Assembly (NCBI GenBank): GCA_009885525.1 | Contig: VFKN01000177.1 | Location: 1 to 32,270 of the forward strand | Length of the DNA stretch: 32,270 bases | DNA from: Anaerolineaceae bacterium | GTDB lineage: Bacteria > Chloroflexota > Anaerolineae > Anaerolineales > Villigracilaceae | Direction of reading: 5' to 3' | Part shown: piece after piece, positions 30,283 through 32,270 of the stretch | Position numbering within the stretch: the stretch's first letter is position 1 | How the letters are laid out: every line of letters starts with the position of its first letter | Position numbers and translations under genes: made by a program | The notes under the pieces: model-generated | The model's input: the letters and a program-made list of their open reading frames with translations, nothing else | The model's database searches: none | Told to the model about the DNA's origin: nothing

Positions 30283-31323
30283 TTAGGTGTCGAGGGGTGA
30301 TTTGACGGCGAGTCCGCCGCGTTGTAATACGTGGGTGTAGATCATGGTGGTTTTGATGTCTTTGTGGCCGAGGAGTTCCTGGATGGTGCGGATGTCGTAT
30401 CCGTTTTGGAGGAGTTGGGTGGCGAAGGAGTGGCGGAAGGTGTGGGGTGAGACTTGTTTGTTTATGCCTGCGGCTTTGGCGGTTTCGCGGATGTTTTTTT
30501 GTAATACGGTTTCGTCGAGGTGGTGGCGACGGATGACGCCGGTGAGCGGGTCGGTGGAGCGTTGGGAGGCGGGGAAGATGAATTGCCATGCCCATTCTTT
30601 GGAGGCGCTGGTGTATTTTGCGTCGAGGGCGTTGGGGAGGATGGTTTCGCCGTAGCCTTCGGTGAGGTCTTTTTGGTGGAGGGTTTTTACATCCAGGAGC
30701 ATGTGTTTGATTTCGGGGATGATGCTTTCGGGGAGGATGGTGAGGCGGTCGTTGTCGCCTTTGCCGCCGCGGACGATGATTTGATGGTTGTCGAAGTCTA
30801 TATCTTTGACGCGCAGGCGCAGACATTCCATGATGCGGAGTCCGGAGCCGTAGAGGATTTTGGTCATGAGGCGGGGGATGCCGTGCATGCGGTTGATGAT
30901 GTTTATGGCTTCGGCGTGGGTGAGGACGGTGGGCAGGCGTTTGGGGCGGGATGCGTTGGAGAGGTCGGGCGGGACTTTCATCTCTCTTTGGAGGACGGTG
31001 CGGTAGAGGAAGAGGATGGCGCTAAGGGCTTGATTGGAGGTGGATGCGGCGACTTTGCGTTCTGCGGTGAGGTGGGCGATGAAGGCGCGGATTTCGGTTT
31101 CGCCCATGTCGTTGGGGTGGCGTTTGTTGTGGAAGAGGATGTAGCGTTTGATCCAGTCTTTGTAGGTTTGTTCGGTGCGGTAGGAGTAGTGTTTGGTGCG
31201 GAGGGCGTCGCCGACTTGTTCCATAAGTTTTTTGGCTGGGGGGGTTGATCCGCTCTGCGGTTTTTCGCCGGTTTTGGGGGTGGTGGTGTTTTTTTGTAAA
31301 GTGGGTGTTGTTTTTTGATTCAT
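30283..31323 (-). CDS. intI: Integron integrase (IntI-type tyrosine recombinase)
   Basis: The 346-residue protein has an N-terminal SAM-like DNA-binding domain ([18 protein letters not shown], about 44-61) and a tyrosine-recombinase catalytic domain: [20 protein letters not shown] (first Arg), [20 protein letters not shown] (His-x-x-Arg), [16 protein letters not shown] (Gly-His and catalytic Tyr). It also carries the integron-specific insert between these blocks ([25 protein letters not shown] then [20 protein letters not shown]). This insert separates IntI from XerC/XerD. It should recombine attI with folded single-stranded attC sites to capture cassettes. The start follows a GGGAGA Shine-Dalgarno; the first 30 residues are Thr/Pro/Lys-rich. 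It is divergent from the cassette on the right, as in typical integrons. Confidence 0.93.
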   Translation of the reverse strand: MNQKTTPTLQKNTTTPKTGEKPQSGSTPPAKKLMEQVGDALRTKHYSYRTEQTYKDWIKRYILFHNKRHPNDMGETEIRAFIAHLTAERKVAASTSNQALSAILFLYRTVLQREMKVPPDLSNASRPKRLPTVLTHAEAINIINRMHGIPRLMTKILYGSGLRIMECLRLRVKDIDFDNHQIIVRGGKGDNDRLTILPESIIPEIKHMLLDVKTLHQKDLTEGYGETILPNALDAKYTSASKEWAWQFIFPASQRSTDPLTGVIRRHHLDETVLQKNIRETAKAAGINKQVSPHTFRHSFATQLLQNGYDIRTIQELLGHKDIKTTMIYTHVLQRGGLAVKSPLDT

Positions 31324-31385
31324 TGTGGTTTCTCCCTTAAGGTGTGTTAAAATCTGGGTTGTTAAGTTATGCTATTTTACCCCAT

Positions 31386-31452
31386 GACCGCCTAAAATCC
31401 CAAATTAATGTAGGCATTAGAATGAGGCAGGTAGAAAAGGAATTAGGCGGTC
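31386..31452. promoter_or_regulatory. Inverted repeat in the attI region
   Basis: gaccgcctaa (31386-31395) and ttaggcggtc (31443-31452) are perfectly complementary. Each arm carries a partial GTTAGGC-like core, so they may be accessory integrase-binding sites or an operator for intI. Confidence 0.5.
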
Positions 31453-31479
31453 AAATGGCGTCCTATACAATAGTTAGGC
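31453..31479 (+). other. attI: attI-like recombination site
   Basis: The sequence ends acaatagttaggc; GTTAGGC at 31473-31479 fits the integron core consensus GTTRRRY, cut between G and TT. It lies 150 nt from the intI start codon and directly before the cassette gene, and resembles the ...acaaagttaggc end of the class 1 attI site. The cassette would begin at 31474. Confidence 0.75.
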
Positions 31480-31526
31480 GCTTCGCGTAAAGTGCAAGAG
31501 CAAAACCAAAATCAAAGGAGTATTCA

Positions 31527-32153
31527 ATGTTAGATAAATCGTTGTGTCGTATCGGTGTTTTTTATGACGGCTCTTATTTCACTTACGCCCAAAGATATTT
31601 TTACTTCGATGAAAAAATAGGTTGGTTGGATTTCAAGCCTTTTCATGGTTTCTTAGAAACTTTTATTCGCTCAAAAGAACAAGGTTACACTCATTACAAA
31701 GTTGTGTATGGCGCATGGTTTCAAGGCATGTATGCAGGAAAACAGGCAGAAGAAAAGCAATTGCGAACAGATAGAAATTTGTATCACGACTTAATGCACG
31801 CTGGCATTGATCCAAAGTTTATGCCAATGCCACAATCAGGAGTTAACGAAAAAGGCGCAGATGTTGCATTGGCAATTGACGCTATGCAAATTGGCTTGGA
31901 AGGCAATATAGATATTGCCGTGTTAGTAACTGGTGATGGTGATTTTGTTCCTTTGGTTCGAGCCTTGATGAAACAAGGCGTCAGAGTTTTAGCCGCTCAT
32001 TTTGATTATAAAAATGATAAACACAATGCTTTTATCAACGAGCGGTTAGCAAATGTTTGCAATTACACTTTGAATGTTAATGCAATGTCAAAGGATAAAG
32101 ATTTCAAGGCTAATTACAAAGGGCTATTCAGGCGTGCTGATGAAGCCAAGTAG
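31527..32153 (+). CDS. NYN-domain (LabA/DUF88) protein, first integron cassette gene
   Basis: The 208-residue protein has the NYN/PIN-like pattern: RIGVFYDGSYFTYAQ (first Asp, residues 8-22), KGADVALAIDAMQIG (about 112-126) and VLVTGDGDFVPLVRALMKQG (about 132-151), the acidic residues of a metal-dependent ribonuclease site. It probably processes RNA. AAAGGAG precedes the ATG. The gene is visibly more AT-rich than most of the window and lies 53 nt after the attI core, with an attC-like site beginning 17 nt after its stop. This layout is that of an integron cassette. Confidence 0.88.
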   Translation: MLDKSLCRIGVFYDGSYFTYAQRYFYFDEKIGWLDFKPFHGFLETFIRSKEQGYTHYKVVYGAWFQGMYAGKQAEEKQLRTDRNLYHDLMHAGIDPKFMPMPQSGVNEKGADVALAIDAMQIGLEGNIDIAVLVTGDGDFVPLVRALMKQGVRVLAAHFDYKNDKHNAFINERLANVCNYTLNVNAMSKDKDFKANYKGLFRRADEAK

Positions 32154-32170
32154 TCTTTGCGTATAAACGC

Positions 32171-32270
32171 GCCTAACAAAGCGTGCACCCGACAAGTGGG
32201 ATTCTGCGCGATTTACAAGCAGTTTTCTGGCTTCGAGTTTATACTGCTCTCAGGCATTTTCCCAGCCCGC
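32171..32270 (+). other. attC: attC site of the first cassette, cut by the window edge
   Basis: GCCTAAC (32171-32177) is the exact complement of the GTTAGGC core at attI and fits the attC R'' consensus RYYYAAC. It is followed by aaagcgtgcacccgac, the usual look of the 5' half of an attC. The matching 3' half (ending GTTRRRY) should lie beyond 32270. Confidence 0.7.

Noticed and set aside
30110..30826. Minus-strand 238-aa frame rich in Arg, His and Pro
   Set aside because: A shifted-frame shadow of intI with extreme composition and no family resemblance.
30520..31248. Long plus-strand frame (242 aa) opposite the integrase gene
   Set aside because: Its translation is Gly/Val/Asp/Glu/Phe-biased low complexity, typical of an antisense shadow of the integrase gene.
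30283..31323. XerC/XerD-type recombinase
   Set aside because: The extra segment with WQFIFPAS and RRHHLDE is specific to integron integrases, and attI/attC-like cores lie at the expected positions.

Overview
The window looks like a chromosomal segment of an uncultured member of the Chloroflexota, probably class Anaerolineae. This is inferred from protein style (VanW/PG-binding, G5/propeller lipoprotein, LCP, TIR-FGE proteins), from TATAAT boxes lying only 6-9 nt before several start codons, and from the great density of dispersed palindromic repeats. Most genes are ordinary housekeeping or envelope genes, but two genetic-diversity devices stand out.

Layout. 1-2330 is a scrap zone: transposase fragments, a PIN-domain gene pair, an IS1-like remnant beside a truncated gene. 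2335-10240 is mostly minus strand: rsmD, a uroporphyrinogen-decarboxylase-like gene and a membrane glycosyltransferase (4-nt overlaps), a hotdog thioesterase, an overlapping UDP-glucuronate decarboxylase / GtrA / small-protein operon, and two lipoproteins. 10297-11734 holds scpB and an RsuA/RluB-type pseudouridine synthase on the plus strand.

12037-15132 is a complete diversity-generating retroelement (DGR): a target gene (TIR domain, one transmembrane helix, FGE-sulfatase/C-type-lectin domain) ending in a variable repeat (VR, 13327-13442), a DGR-type reverse transcriptase, an Avd-like accessory protein, and a template repeat (TR, 15017-15132). Over 116 aligned positions VR and TR differ at 17, and all 17 are adenines in TR. 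This is the signature of adenine-specific mutagenic retrohoming. The predicted topology puts the diversified lectin domain outside the cell and the TIR domain inside, an arrangement reminiscent of a Toll-like receptor with a mutable ectodomain.

15299-26601 is mixed housekeeping and envelope: a DUF2442/DUF4160 pair, CBS protein, M20 peptidase, VTT/DedA protein, cyclophilin, uridine kinase, LCP protein, HEAT-repeat protein, Trm112-like protein, VanW protein, DsbA-like protein and an SH3 lipoprotein. Then follow tRNA-Asn(GTT), an MFS transporter, a di-haem cytochrome c and a truncated capA-like gene.

30283 to the end is an integron: a minus-strand IntI-type integrase with the integron-specific insert, a divergent attI-like site ending in GTTAGGC (31473-31479), a first cassette encoding an NYN-domain nuclease-like protein, and the start of an attC site (GCCTAAC at 32171) cut by the window edge. 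More cassettes may lie to the right.

All calls are by eye from sequence and remembered family features; no database search was run.
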